From NCBI GenBank assembly GCA_934249275.1, contig CAKQKT010000002.1, forward strand, positions 1 through 50,630: a stretch of DNA of 50,630 nt, written 5' to 3'. This document shows, piece by piece, positions 34,832 to 42,920 of this stretch (position 1 is its first letter; the number at the start of each line of letters is the position of its first letter). The stretch is from an uncultured Sutterella sp. (lineage in GTDB: Bacteria; Pseudomonadota; Gammaproteobacteria; Burkholderiales; Burkholderiaceae_F). Made by a program: the position numbers and the translations under genes. The notes beneath the pieces are model-generated. The model saw nothing but the letters and a program-made list of their open reading frames with translations, was not told the DNA's origin and did no database searches.

Positions 34832-34868
34832 AAAAAGGCCGCCGCATCAATGATGCGGCGGCCTTTTA
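34832..34868 (-). terminator. intrinsic terminator of the EF-G-like gene
   Basis: A nearly perfect palindrome of 16-bp arms (AAAGGCCGCCGCATCA and its complement, 1-nt centre, 34834-34866) is followed on the minus strand by TTTTT. It lies 20 bp past the EF-G-like stop codon. Confidence 0.93.
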
Positions 34869-34888
34869 TGAGCCGATTTCAATGAGAA

Positions 34889-36940
34889 TTATTCTTCATC
34901 ATCCACACGGTGGAACTTGCTGGCGAGCTCGGCCTGCTTTTGAGCCGGAACGGGCTGGTAGCTGTCGAGTTCCATGGACCAGCTGCCCGTGCCCTGCGTG
35001 AGGGCATGCAGGCGCGTAGCGTATCCGTCAAGTTCGGAAAGAGGCACGATGCCGGTGATTTCCATAAGACCGCCCGGAAGCGAGTCGGTGCCGGAAACCT
35101 GACCGCGACGGCTGGCGAGGTCGCCGGCGAGGTCGCCCATGTACATGTCGGGCGCCGTGATCTCGACGCGAACGATGGGCTCGAGAATCTTCGGCTGGGC
35201 GTTGGCAAGAGCATCGAGGAAGGCTTTGCGGCCGGCGGCGACAAAGGCAACTTCCTTCGAGTCGACCGGATGGCTCTTGCCGTCGTAGACCGTGACCTTG
35301 ACATCCTGAAGAGGATAACCGGCGAGGTAGCCGGAGTCGAGAACTTCGCGAACGCCCTTTTCAACGGCCGGGATAAGGTTGAACGGGATCACGCCGCCCT
35401 TGACTTCATCATGGAACTCAAAGCCCGCGCCGCGTGCGAGCGGCTCGATGCGCAGGTAAACCTCGCCGAACTGACCGGCGCCGCCAGTCTGTTTCTTGTG
35501 GCGGGCATGGCCTTCGGCCGGAGCGGTAATGGTCTCGCGATACGGAACGCTTGGCGTGCCAGTGACGACTTCGAGCTTGAAGTTGACCTTCATGCGGTCG
35601 AGAATCGAGCGAACGTGCATTTCGGTAAGACCGCGAATTACGGTTTCGTTAAGCACGGCGTCATGGTCGACTTCCATCGTCGGGTCTTCGGCAAGCATCT
35701 TGTTGAGGACTTCCCCCATGCGTGCTTCATCACCGCGGCGGGAGGGCGCAATCGCGAGACCGAACATCGGCTTCGGGAAGTTGATCGGACGCATGCGAAC
35801 TCCGGTGAGGCTCGGATCCGAGTGGAGAATCGAACCATAGGTGAGATCGTCGATCTTGGCGAGTGCGCCGATATCGCCGGGACTGAGGAATTCAGTTTCG
35901 CTCGTATTCTTGCCTTGGAGGAGCAACGGATGAGCGGCCTTGACGCCCTTCTTGTTGTCGTCGACGAAGAGCGTTGTGTCCTTGTTGATCGTGCCCTGAT
36001 GAACGCGGAAAATGCCGATCTTGCCGATGTACGGGTCGTTGACGACCTTGAAGACCTGAGCTACGACAGGAAGATCCTTGTCGGGACGGGTGATGAACGG
36101 CGTGCCGTCGGCATTGACGAAAAGCGCGTCATTGGCTTCGGCAGGACTCGGCAGATGGCGAATGATGACCTTCATGAAGTCACGAATGCCGATCAGGTTC
36201 TTTGCAGAGACAAAGCAAACCGGAATGATGGTGCCTTCTCGAAGAGCCTTGGTGATGAGCGGATGCAGGGTGCGCGGGTCAACGCTGCCTTCTTCGAGAT
36301 AATGCTCAAGCATTTCGTCGTCTTGTTCAACGATCTTTTCGATGAAGGCGCGATGAACTTCTCCGACGCTGAGGATGTCGGCTTCGCCTTCATCCTTGTC
36401 AAAGCAGTCGATGACGATGGAACGGTTGTTGGCCGGAAGGTTGATCGGGAGAACGCCCGGTCCCCAGACTTCCTGCAGGTCCTTGAGCAACTGTTCCAAG
36501 TCAACGTCGGGAGCGTCGAACTTATTGATCACGATCATTCGGCAGAGACCGCGTTCCTTGGCAATGTCCATCATGCGGCGCGTTAGAAGTTCAACGCCCT
36601 TGGTGGCGTCGACGACGGCGCAGACGGACTTGACGGCGTCAAGGGCGGACATGTCCTGCCCGATGTAGTCTGGATACCCCGGGGTGTCAAGCACGTGAAT
36701 GCGGACGGGGGTGAGGTCGGGAAGAGCCGTATCAACATGAGCAACGGCCAGACGAATGGAGTGCTGAACCTGTTTTTCGAGAGCGTCGTTGTCGCACATT
36801 GTGTTGCCGCGCTCGATGGAGCCGAGTTCGGAAATCATGCCGGTGCGGTAGAGCATGGCTTCGATGAGAGAGGTCTTGCCGCAGGAGCCGTGCCCCACCA
36901 ACGCTACAGTACGAAGATTCTCGGTCAGATAGTTGCTCAT
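34889..36940 (-). CDS. elongation factor G-like protein (EF-G paralogue)
   Basis: A 683-residue translational GTPase with the five-domain layout of EF-G. The P-loop GHGSCGKTS (residues 16-24) differs from the canonical AHIDAGKTT of EF-G. The DTPGYPDY switch-II motif and NKFD specificity motif are present. Domain IV/V motifs (HKKQTGGAGQFGEV, FVAAGRKAF, SRRGQVSGTDSLPGG) are present as well. The divergent P-loop and the location away from the rpsL-rpsG-tuf operon suggest an EF-G2-type paralogue rather than the housekeeping factor. The start at 36940 has AGAGGAG upstream. Its exact ribosomal role is unknown. Confidence 0.9.
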   Translation of the reverse strand: MSNYLTENLRTVALVGHGSCGKTSLIEAMLYRTGMISELGSIERGNTMCDNDALEKQVQHSIRLAVAHVDTALPDLTPVRIHVLDTPGYPDYIGQDMSALDAVKSVCAVVDATKGVELLTRRMMDIAKERGLCRMIVINKFDAPDVDLEQLLKDLQEVWGPGVLPINLPANNRSIVIDCFDKDEGEADILSVGEVHRAFIEKIVEQDDEMLEHYLEEGSVDPRTLHPLITKALREGTIIPVCFVSAKNLIGIRDFMKVIIRHLPSPAEANDALFVNADGTPFITRPDKDLPVVAQVFKVVNDPYIGKIGIFRVHQGTINKDTTLFVDDNKKGVKAAHPLLLQGKNTSETEFLSPGDIGALAKIDDLTYGSILHSDPSLTGVRMRPINFPKPMFGLAIAPSRRGDEARMGEVLNKMLAEDPTMEVDHDAVLNETVIRGLTEMHVRSILDRMKVNFKLEVVTGTPSVPYRETITAPAEGHARHKKQTGGAGQFGEVYLRIEPLARGAGFEFHDEVKGGVIPFNLIPAVEKGVREVLDSGYLAGYPLQDVKVTVYDGKSHPVDSKEVAFVAAGRKAFLDALANAQPKILEPIVRVEITAPDMYMGDLAGDLASRRGQVSGTDSLPGGLMEITGIVPLSELDGYATRLHALTQGTGSWSMELDSYQPVPAQKQAELASKFHRVDDEE

Positions 36941-37122
36941 TGTTGTTCTCCTCTTCCAGAACAATGTTTTGAATGGCTGGTCAAGCCGCTAGTTTTTTAA
37001 TTGTGCGCGTGTGAAGACATGGGTAGGACGTTATGACGAAAGATGTTGATTAATGTCGACAGGATGAAAGAAAACACTGGCTTTTTTAGCTAAAAGCAGG
37101 CAAACTATAAAATTGTGCAAAC

Positions 37123-37163
37123 AAAAAAGCCTTGCCGTGTTGATTCCGCGGCAAGGCTTTTTT
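37123..37163 (-). terminator. bidirectional terminator after the sensor kinase gene
   Basis: A stem with 15-nt arms, AAAAAAGCCTTGCCG / CGGCAAGGCTTTTTT, and an 11-nt loop gives T-runs on both strands. It lies 15 bp past the kinase stop. Between it and the EF-G-like start (36941-37122) I see no gene, only the presumed promoter region of that gene. Confidence 0.92.
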
Positions 37164-37178
37164 ATTGGGATTTCGGGA

Positions 37179-38570
37179 TCAGAGCTGATCACAGCCGATT
37201 TCAATGAGTTTCGGAATCCGGATCTCAATCTCGAGACCGTGGGGAGTAACGTTTCGTGCGGAAATGAAGCCGCCATGCGCGGTCACGCTCCGTTTGGCGA
37301 TGGCAAGACCGAGACCGAAGCCCGTGCCGGTGCGAACATTGGCCCCCCGGACGAAGGGGGAGAACATGACGTCGAGTTCTTCTTCCGGCATGCCGGGCCC
37401 TTCGTCAAGGCACTTGATGATGAAGCAATCCGCGTTGGAGGAAAGAGAAAGCTCGATGGATGAACCTTCCGGGGCATGGCGCAGCGAATTGCGTGCAATG
37501 TTGTCGATGGCTCTGGCCAGTAAATTGCCGTCCGCATCAATGATGGGATCACCCTCGAGAGTAGTTTTTACGGTGACGTTTTTTTGCAGGGCTTCGAAGC
37601 TGAGGTCGTCTGCGACGCCCTCGACGATGTCTGCAAGCCCAACGGGAGATTTTGTCATGTTGTCGCCGTTTTCAAGGCGTGCATACGTAAGAAGTGATTC
37701 GACGAGCTCGTTGATGTTTCCTACTTCTTTCTCAATGCGCTCGAGTGAATCCGAAGTGCGTTCGGGGTCGCGCCTTGCAAGCTCAAGGGCGACTTCGATC
37801 CGCGCGAGCGGACTGCGCACTTCATGGCTTACGTCATGAAAGAGTCTCCGCTGCCTGTTGATGAGAGCTTCGATCTTGTTCGCCATGCTGTCGAAGACGC
37901 GCGCCAGATTGGCAACTTCGGTGTCGCCTTGGGCAAGTTTGTCGGAGGTGCGCGTGTCGAAGGCTCCGTCAGCAAAGCGTCGCATCGCGTCGTCAAGTGT
38001 GTGAAGGCTGCGCGTATAGAGGCGGGCAAGCAACCAGGAAACCAGAAGTGTGAAGAAGGCTGCAAGAGAAAGCGTCAGGGCAACCGGGAAATAATGTAGT
38101 TCTGGCGGAATCAGTCTGATTGGAAATGCGACGGTTCGAACGGCGAAGAATTCACAGGGTTCGTTGTTGATTTCAACAGTTCGAATGGGAAGGCGCTTGT
38201 CGGGGGAACCGGCATGGCGCTGTGGAAGCTTTCGAATGTCGGCCAGGCTTTTGTAGGCTTTTTCGGGGAGTTTGCGACCTGAAATCTCATTTCCGTTGCT
38301 GTCGAGCACAAAGACAATGGGATTGGTGTTCAGACGCTCGTTGCGAAGCCAGGCAACAAGCCCTTCCTTGCCGGCAATCTCATAAATGCCTACGGCGCTG
38401 TCAACACTTTTTTGGGCGATGAAGCGCCATTCGATCTGACCGATATCTTCGTTTCGTCGAATTTGTGCGTAATAAGCCGTTATCCAGACGCAGGTAGCAG
38501 TGAGCAGGATGACGAGGCTGAAACCGGCGAAGAGTTTTCCGAAAAGCGTGTTGAACAAGCGTGCTGGCAT
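37179..38570 (-). CDS. two-component sensor histidine kinase
   Basis: A 463-residue inner-membrane kinase. A transmembrane helix lies at about 12-35, a periplasmic sensor domain at about 36-155, and a second helix at about 158-182. These are followed by HAMP (about 183-238), a HisKA domain with the phosphorylated histidine in FHDVSHEVRSPLARIE, and a HATPase domain with N-box (IDNIARNSLRHAP), DEGPGMPEEE and GTGFGLGLAI. The layout resembles CpxA/RstB kinases. It follows its response regulator by 40 bp, with AAGGAG before the ATG. The pair is divergent from an efflux operon, its probable target; the stimulus is unknown. Confidence 0.93.
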   Translation of the reverse strand: MPARLFNTLFGKLFAGFSLVILLTATCVWITAYYAQIRRNEDIGQIEWRFIAQKSVDSAVGIYEIAGKEGLVAWLRNERLNTNPIVFVLDSNGNEISGRKLPEKAYKSLADIRKLPQRHAGSPDKRLPIRTVEINNEPCEFFAVRTVAFPIRLIPPELHYFPVALTLSLAAFFTLLVSWLLARLYTRSLHTLDDAMRRFADGAFDTRTSDKLAQGDTEVANLARVFDSMANKIEALINRQRRLFHDVSHEVRSPLARIEVALELARRDPERTSDSLERIEKEVGNINELVESLLTYARLENGDNMTKSPVGLADIVEGVADDLSFEALQKNVTVKTTLEGDPIIDADGNLLARAIDNIARNSLRHAPEGSSIELSLSSNADCFIIKCLDEGPGMPEEELDVMFSPFVRGANVRTGTGFGLGLAIAKRSVTAHGGFISARNVTPHGLEIEIRIPKLIEIGCDQL

Positions 38571-38610
38571 GAGCGACTCCTTCTTTTCGGCAAGGCGTGA
38601 AAATGATCGG

Positions 38611-39303
38611 TCAGCGAACGACGAACTGATAGCCTACGCCGCGGATGCTTTCGATCGCGACGCTTTTTCCGAGTACTGCGGCAAGCTTGTGTCGGATCGA
38701 GGAAACGTGGACGTCGATGGCGCGGTCGTAGCGCTGCATTGTGCGGCCAAGCACTTTTTGATAAATCTCGTCCTTCGGAACAGGGGTTCCCACCTTGCGT
38801 GCCAGAACCTCAAGAAGCGTGAGTTCCGTGCCCGTCAGGTCGATGACGACACCATTGGCAGAAGCCTCGCGTCGGCTAGGGTTAATCGTGAGGGGGCCGG
38901 CTACCACAGGCGCAATGGCCGAGGGCATGTTGGCCGTTCTGCGCAGGATTGCATTGAGTCGTGCAGCCAACTCGCGCGGCGGGCAGGGCTTGGGGACGTA
39001 ATCGTCGGCGCCGAGTTCGAGACCGATGATGCGGTCGACAGGGTCTCCCTTGGCGGTGAGCATCAGTACAGGGATCTGGCTCTTTTCACGGATTTGCTTG
39101 AGAACTTCTACGCCGCTCATTCCGGGCATCATCACGTCGAGGACGACGATTTCAAATTCCTGCTTGGCGAGCAGTTCCAGGGCTTCCGTACCGTTGTGTG
39201 CCGCAACCGGGGCAAAACCTTCGAGCTGCAGGTAGTCGACGAGGAGAGTGACGAGCTCGACGTCATCGTCGACTATGAGTATGGGGCGGGGATGCTTGAA
39301 CAT
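38611..39303 (-). CDS. OmpR/PhoB-family response regulator
   Basis: A 230-residue regulator with a receiver domain (acidic pocket Asp12-14, phosphorylated Asp56 in VVLDVMMPGMSG, Lys in the MLTAKGDP segment) and a C-terminal winged helix (about 130-228, ending RHKLAAVLGKSVAIESIRGVGYQFV). The start at 39303 gives the typical MFKHPRPILIVDDD N-terminus; a longer frame upstream has no family similarity. It is cotranscribed with the sensor kinase. Winged-helix regulators bind direct repeats, and a phased repeat array lies in the shared upstream region. Confidence 0.94.
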   Translation of the reverse strand: MFKHPRPILIVDDDVELVTLLVDYLQLEGFAPVAAHNGTEALELLAKQEFEIVVLDVMMPGMSGVEVLKQIREKSQIPVLMLTAKGDPVDRIIGLELGADDYVPKPCPPRELAARLNAILRRTANMPSAIAPVVAGPLTINPSRREASANGVVIDLTGTELTLLEVLARKVGTPVPKDEIYQKVLGRTMQRYDRAIDVHVSSIRHKLAAVLGKSVAIESIRGVGYQFVVR

Positions 39304-39420
39304 AACGAACCCGAAAATGGCGGCTGAAACCGTGACATGGAACAATGGAACGTCTCATGTTAACAAAAATTGGCATGCAAAAGTTTGTTACGTGAACTGT
39401 CGAAACCTTTACGCGGAGAT

Positions 39421-39478
39421 TGTAGAACCCTGTTTGGGACTGTAGGAGAATGTAATTGGGGATCTGAGGCAGAATGTT
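39421..39478 (+). promoter_or_regulatory. 10-bp-phased TGTAR direct-repeat array and putative efflux-operon promoter
   Basis: TGTAG, TGTTT, TGTAG and TGTAA begin at 39421, 39431, 39441 and 39451, exactly one helical turn apart. This is the arrangement bound by OmpR-family regulators. A plausible promoter, TTGGGG (39456-39461), 17-nt spacer, TGTGAT (39479-39484), overlaps the promoter-proximal end. That suggests direct activation of the efflux operon by the divergently encoded response regulator. The -35 and -10 boxes are weak matches, as expected for an activated promoter. Confidence 0.65.
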
Positions 39479-39530
39479 TGTGATTCTCGTTTATTTTTTC
39501 ACTCAGACCGAACGCAACAGAAAATAATCC

Positions 39531-40928
39531 ATGATGAATCCGACGATGATGAAAAGGTCGGTGCCGGGCCTGCTGATCGGTGCGCTGTTCCTTTCGGGGT
39601 GCGCCGTTCAAATGCCGGACATGAAGACCGTGGCCGAGGAGGCGTCTCCTGCGGCTTGGAGTGTTTCGATCTATACGCAATCTTCCGCGGATCCTGCTGA
39701 ATTCTGGCAGTCCTGGGGTGATCCGAAGCTTGTTGCGCTTATTGAAAAGGCTCGCAACGCGAATACGGATGTGCTGACGGCACTCGCTTCCCTGCGCTCA
39801 GCAAGGGCTGGCCTTTCGGATGCTCGGCATTCACTGTTCCCTTCGGCTTCTATAGGGGCGGATGGCACGCATCGTCATGCGAACGGCGGGTCGAGCGAAA
39901 GTTTTTCCGCGGCGGCTGACGTGAAGTGGTCGTGGAACCTCGCGGGAGCGGATTTGTCGAACGAGACTGCCCGCCGTTATGAAGCGTTGGCGAGTGAAAT
40001 CTCTGTTGCGGATGCGCAGGCGCTTGTTGAGGCTGAGACGGCTCAGGCGTATATCAATCTTCGCTCGACACAAGTGCTTCTGAAGGTTGCTGAGGAAACC
40101 GTAAAAAATTACGAGGAAAGTGCCGAGATCGCTTCTTGGAGAGCTAGTTCCGGGTTGAGTAGTGCTTCGGAGGCAGAGGATGCGCTTTCTCAGGTCGCTT
40201 CTGCCAAGGCGCGCATTCCGCAATTGCGAGCAACAGAGGCGTCCTATCGCAATGCACTGGCTCGGCTGACGACCATGCCGGTCGATAAGCTCGATTTGGG
40301 AATCGGTCCTGTTCCGCAGGTGCCTGTTCGTCTGACAGTCTCGATTCCAGCTGAGACACTGATGAAGCGTCCTGATATTAGGAGTGCCCAGGCTTCACTT
40401 TTGTCGGCCGGTTCGGATCTCAAGACCGCTCGGGAAAACTATTTCCCTACGCTTTCACTTTCGGGATCTGTGGGCACGCAGGCTGCTACGCTGGGAGCCC
40501 TCGGGGCTAGCGGGACAGGAATTGCTTCTTTGGTCGGGGCACTTTCGATGCCCGTGCTCAACTGGGGAAGTCTTGCGGCTCAGGAAGAAAGAGCTGCGGC
40601 TTCACTAGATAAGGCTAAGGCGAACTATTTGTCCGTGATCGTCAAGGCTCTGGAAGAAACGGACAACGCATTGAACGGCATTCGTTCTGCTCAGGATCGT
40701 ACGGATCTGCTTCAGGCGGCATTGAAGCACACGGAAAAAACCTATGAATTGACGGAGCTTGAGTATCGGTCCGGCATTGGTGACTACTCAATGCTTCTTC
40801 AGGCACAGCAACGCTTTCTGACTCTTAGGGAAAGCGTGACAAACAACTTGGCGGAGCTTTCTCTTCAGCATGTGAAGCTCTATCGCGCTTTAGGTGGCGC
40901 TTGGACGGTACAGGAGAGAGCAAGATGA
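39531..40928 (+). CDS. NodT-family outer-membrane efflux lipoprotein (TolC-like)
   Basis: A 465-residue outer-membrane factor that forms the exit duct of a tripartite pump. It has a lipoprotein signal with lipobox LSGC (acylated cysteine at about residue 24). Two repeated coiled-coil/beta units follow, typical of the RND outer-membrane factor family; the MKRPDIRSAQASLLSAGSDLKTARENYFPTLSLSGSVG segment is diagnostic. The stop overlaps the adaptor start (ATGA). The first of two adjacent ATGs was taken; there is no strong Shine-Dalgarno sequence. Confidence 0.93.
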   Translation: MMNPTMMKRSVPGLLIGALFLSGCAVQMPDMKTVAEEASPAAWSVSIYTQSSADPAEFWQSWGDPKLVALIEKARNANTDVLTALASLRSARAGLSDARHSLFPSASIGADGTHRHANGGSSESFSAAADVKWSWNLAGADLSNETARRYEALASEISVADAQALVEAETAQAYINLRSTQVLLKVAEETVKNYEESAEIASWRASSGLSSASEAEDALSQVASAKARIPQLRATEASYRNALARLTTMPVDKLDLGIGPVPQVPVRLTVSIPAETLMKRPDIRSAQASLLSAGSDLKTARENYFPTLSLSGSVGTQAATLGALGASGTGIASLVGALSMPVLNWGSLAAQEERAAASLDKAKANYLSVIVKALEETDNALNGIRSAQDRTDLLQAALKHTEKTYELTELEYRSGIGDYSMLLQAQQRFLTLRESVTNNLAELSLQHVKLYRALGGAWTVQERAR

Positions 40929-42199
40929 CTGAGAATGAAAACAAGGATCGCACGAGGCTTCTGCTTAACGATGAAAGCCGTTCGCGATATGTCCTTTGGG
41001 TTGCCGGCGGCGTAATGGCTGCGCTTGTCGCCGGCGCATGGTATTGGTATCAAGGCACGCAGAGTACCGATGCTTTCAAATATGTGACGGAGAATGTAGA
41101 GCGCGGTGATGTGCATGTCACCGTGTCTGCCGACGGTACGCTTGCACCGGTTCGGACTGTGTCGCTTGGTTCGGAACTTTCGGGCATTGTTCGAGAGGTG
41201 AACGTCGATGTCAATGACGAAATTAAAACAGGCCAGAGCCTCATTGTGCTGGACAAGCGCATTCTTGAGGCCAAGGTGCTTCAGAATCGTGCCTCATTGC
41301 AGAGCGCCGAGGCTACGCGAAGCAAAAATGCGGCCAGTCTTCGTGAGGCGGAACTCAAGCTCAAACGCATGCAGGAACTCAATCGCCTCTCCAAAGGCAG
41401 CATGCCGAGCAAGACCGAACTTGAAACGCAGGCCGCTTCTGTTGAAACTGCGTGTGCGGCAGTAGCTGTGGCTGATGCAAATATTGCCGATGCCAAAGCA
41501 TCATTGCAGACGGCGGAGACCGATCTTTCCAAGGCTGACATCAAGTCCCCCATTGATGGGGTGGTCCTTGCTCGTTCGGTCGAGCCTGGTTATGCAGTGG
41601 CTGCGAGTCTGCAGGCTGTCGAGCTTCTGTCGCTTGCGACTGACTTAAGTCAGCTTGAGCTCAAGGTGTCTGTTGATGAGGCAGATATTGGTGTTGTCAG
41701 GCAGGGTTTGAAGGCTTATTTCACTGTTAGCGCGTATCCGAATCGCCGCTTCCCGGCCGAGCTTACTAAGGTCTCGTTTGGAGCGACGAAATCAGAGAAT
41801 GTGGTGACTTATACGGCTTATCTCAATGTGGACAACAGCCAGATGCAGTTGCGCCCGGGCATGACTGCTTCAGCCACCATTTCTACCGCTGACAAGCAGG
41901 ATGTGCTCCTCGTACCCAACTCAGCTTTCCGTTTCCGTCCAACGGAAGCATCCAGGGGCGGTAAATCGAAGATGGGCGCCATGATGCCCGGGCCTTCCCC
42001 GCACGGAGCCGTTTCCAAAAAGGTGAAGGAGATTGCGCAGCACGGTCAGGCCAACAGAACCATATACGTTTTGCGGGATGGCAAGCCGGTGCGTGTAGAT
42101 GTAGTCACAGGCCTCACTGATGGTACGCAGACTGAAATTGTTTCAGGCGATCTCGCCGAGGGAGACAAGGTTGTCGTTGATCAGCAGAAGGGCGCCTGA
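40925..42199 (+). CDS. macA: MacA-like periplasmic adaptor (membrane-fusion) protein
   Basis: A 424-residue adaptor anchored by one N-terminal helix (about residues 22-42). It then has a barrel-sandwich hybrid region (GTLAPVRTVSLGSELSGIVREV), a long alpha-hairpin rich in Ala, Glu and Lys (about 100-180), the second half of the lipoyl domain (IKSPIDGVVLARSVEPG), a beta-barrel and a membrane-proximal domain. An Ala/Gly/Met-rich insertion near residues 345-375 is unusual. It links the ABC transporter to the outer-membrane factor. GGAG lies upstream of the ATG inside the preceding gene. Confidence 0.93.
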   Translation: MTENENKDRTRLLLNDESRSRYVLWVAGGVMAALVAGAWYWYQGTQSTDAFKYVTENVERGDVHVTVSADGTLAPVRTVSLGSELSGIVREVNVDVNDEIKTGQSLIVLDKRILEAKVLQNRASLQSAEATRSKNAASLREAELKLKRMQELNRLSKGSMPSKTELETQAASVETACAAVAVADANIADAKASLQTAETDLSKADIKSPIDGVVLARSVEPGYAVAASLQAVELLSLATDLSQLELKVSVDEADIGVVRQGLKAYFTVSAYPNRRFPAELTKVSFGATKSENVVTYTAYLNVDNSQMQLRPGMTASATISTADKQDVLLVPNSAFRFRPTEASRGGKSKMGAMMPGPSPHGAVSKKVKEIAQHGQANRTIYVLRDGKPVRVDVVTGLTDGTQTEIVSGDLAEGDKVVVDQQKGA

Positions 42200-42218
42200 A
42201 GTGCTCGGGAGAGACGAA

Positions 42219-42920
42219 ATGGGATTGCCTCTTGTTGAACTCGTCGATATTCGCAAGCGATACGGTTCGGGCGAAGCTGCCTTTGACGCTTTGCGTGGCG
42301 TGAGTTTCACTATCAACGAAGGCGAATTCGTGGCCATTATGGGGGCTTCGGGCTCAGGAAAGTCGACAGCCATGAACATCATTGGTGCGCTTGACAGGCC
42401 GACAGCTGGTGCATACCTTTTCAGCGGCATGCATGTTGAAAGTCTGACTCGTGACCAGAGGGCGCTGCTTCGTCGAAAGTATCTAGGTTTTGTTTTTCAG
42501 GGGTTTAATCTTTTGGCCCGAACAACTGCGCTAGAGAATGTGGAACTGCCGCTTCTCTATCGTGGAATGGGGGCTTTCGAACGCCGCAAACTTGCGCGCG
42601 CCGCTCTTGATCGCGTGGGGCTTTTGAATTGGGAGCACCATACGCCTGCCGAGCTTTCTGGCGGACAGCAGCAGCGCGTTGCCATTGCGAGAGCCATTGT
42701 TACGCGTCCCAAGCTGCTTTTGGCCGATGAACCGACAGGAAGTCTTGATACGGCGCGAAGCGAGGAAATTATGACGCTCTTGTCGGATCTCAATTCCGAG
42801 GATGGGATTACGGTCGTTCTGGTTACACACGAGCCTGACATGGCTCGATATGCGAAGCGTCATCTTGTCTTTAGAGACGGTCTCCTTATCAGCGATAGCA
42901 GCAAGGAGGACCGGGCATGA
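42219..42920 (+). CDS. MacB-like ABC transporter ATP-binding protein
   Basis: A 233-residue ATPase of the LolD/MacB group. It has Walker A GASGSGKST, the Q-loop in FVFQGFNLLARTT, signature [16 protein letters not shown], Walker B LLLADEPTGSLD and a switch-histidine motif VTHEPDMARYA. The start at 42219 has GGAG 6-9 nt upstream and gives a standard N-terminus; a longer frame overlaps macA. In E. coli MacB the ATPase and permease are one polypeptide, while here they are separate, overlapping genes (ATGA). Confidence 0.94.
   Translation: MGLPLVELVDIRKRYGSGEAAFDALRGVSFTINEGEFVAIMGASGSGKSTAMNIIGALDRPTAGAYLFSGMHVESLTRDQRALLRRKYLGFVFQGFNLLARTTALENVELPLLYRGMGAFERRKLARAALDRVGLLNWEHHTPAELSGGQQQRVAIARAIVTRPKLLLADEPTGSLDTARSEEIMTLLSDLNSEDGITVVLVTHEPDMARYAKRHLVFRDGLLISDSSKEDRA

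Noticed and set aside
34910..36586. 558-codon plus-strand frame opposite the EF-G-like gene
   Set aside because: Antisense shadow with the same codon-bias cause.
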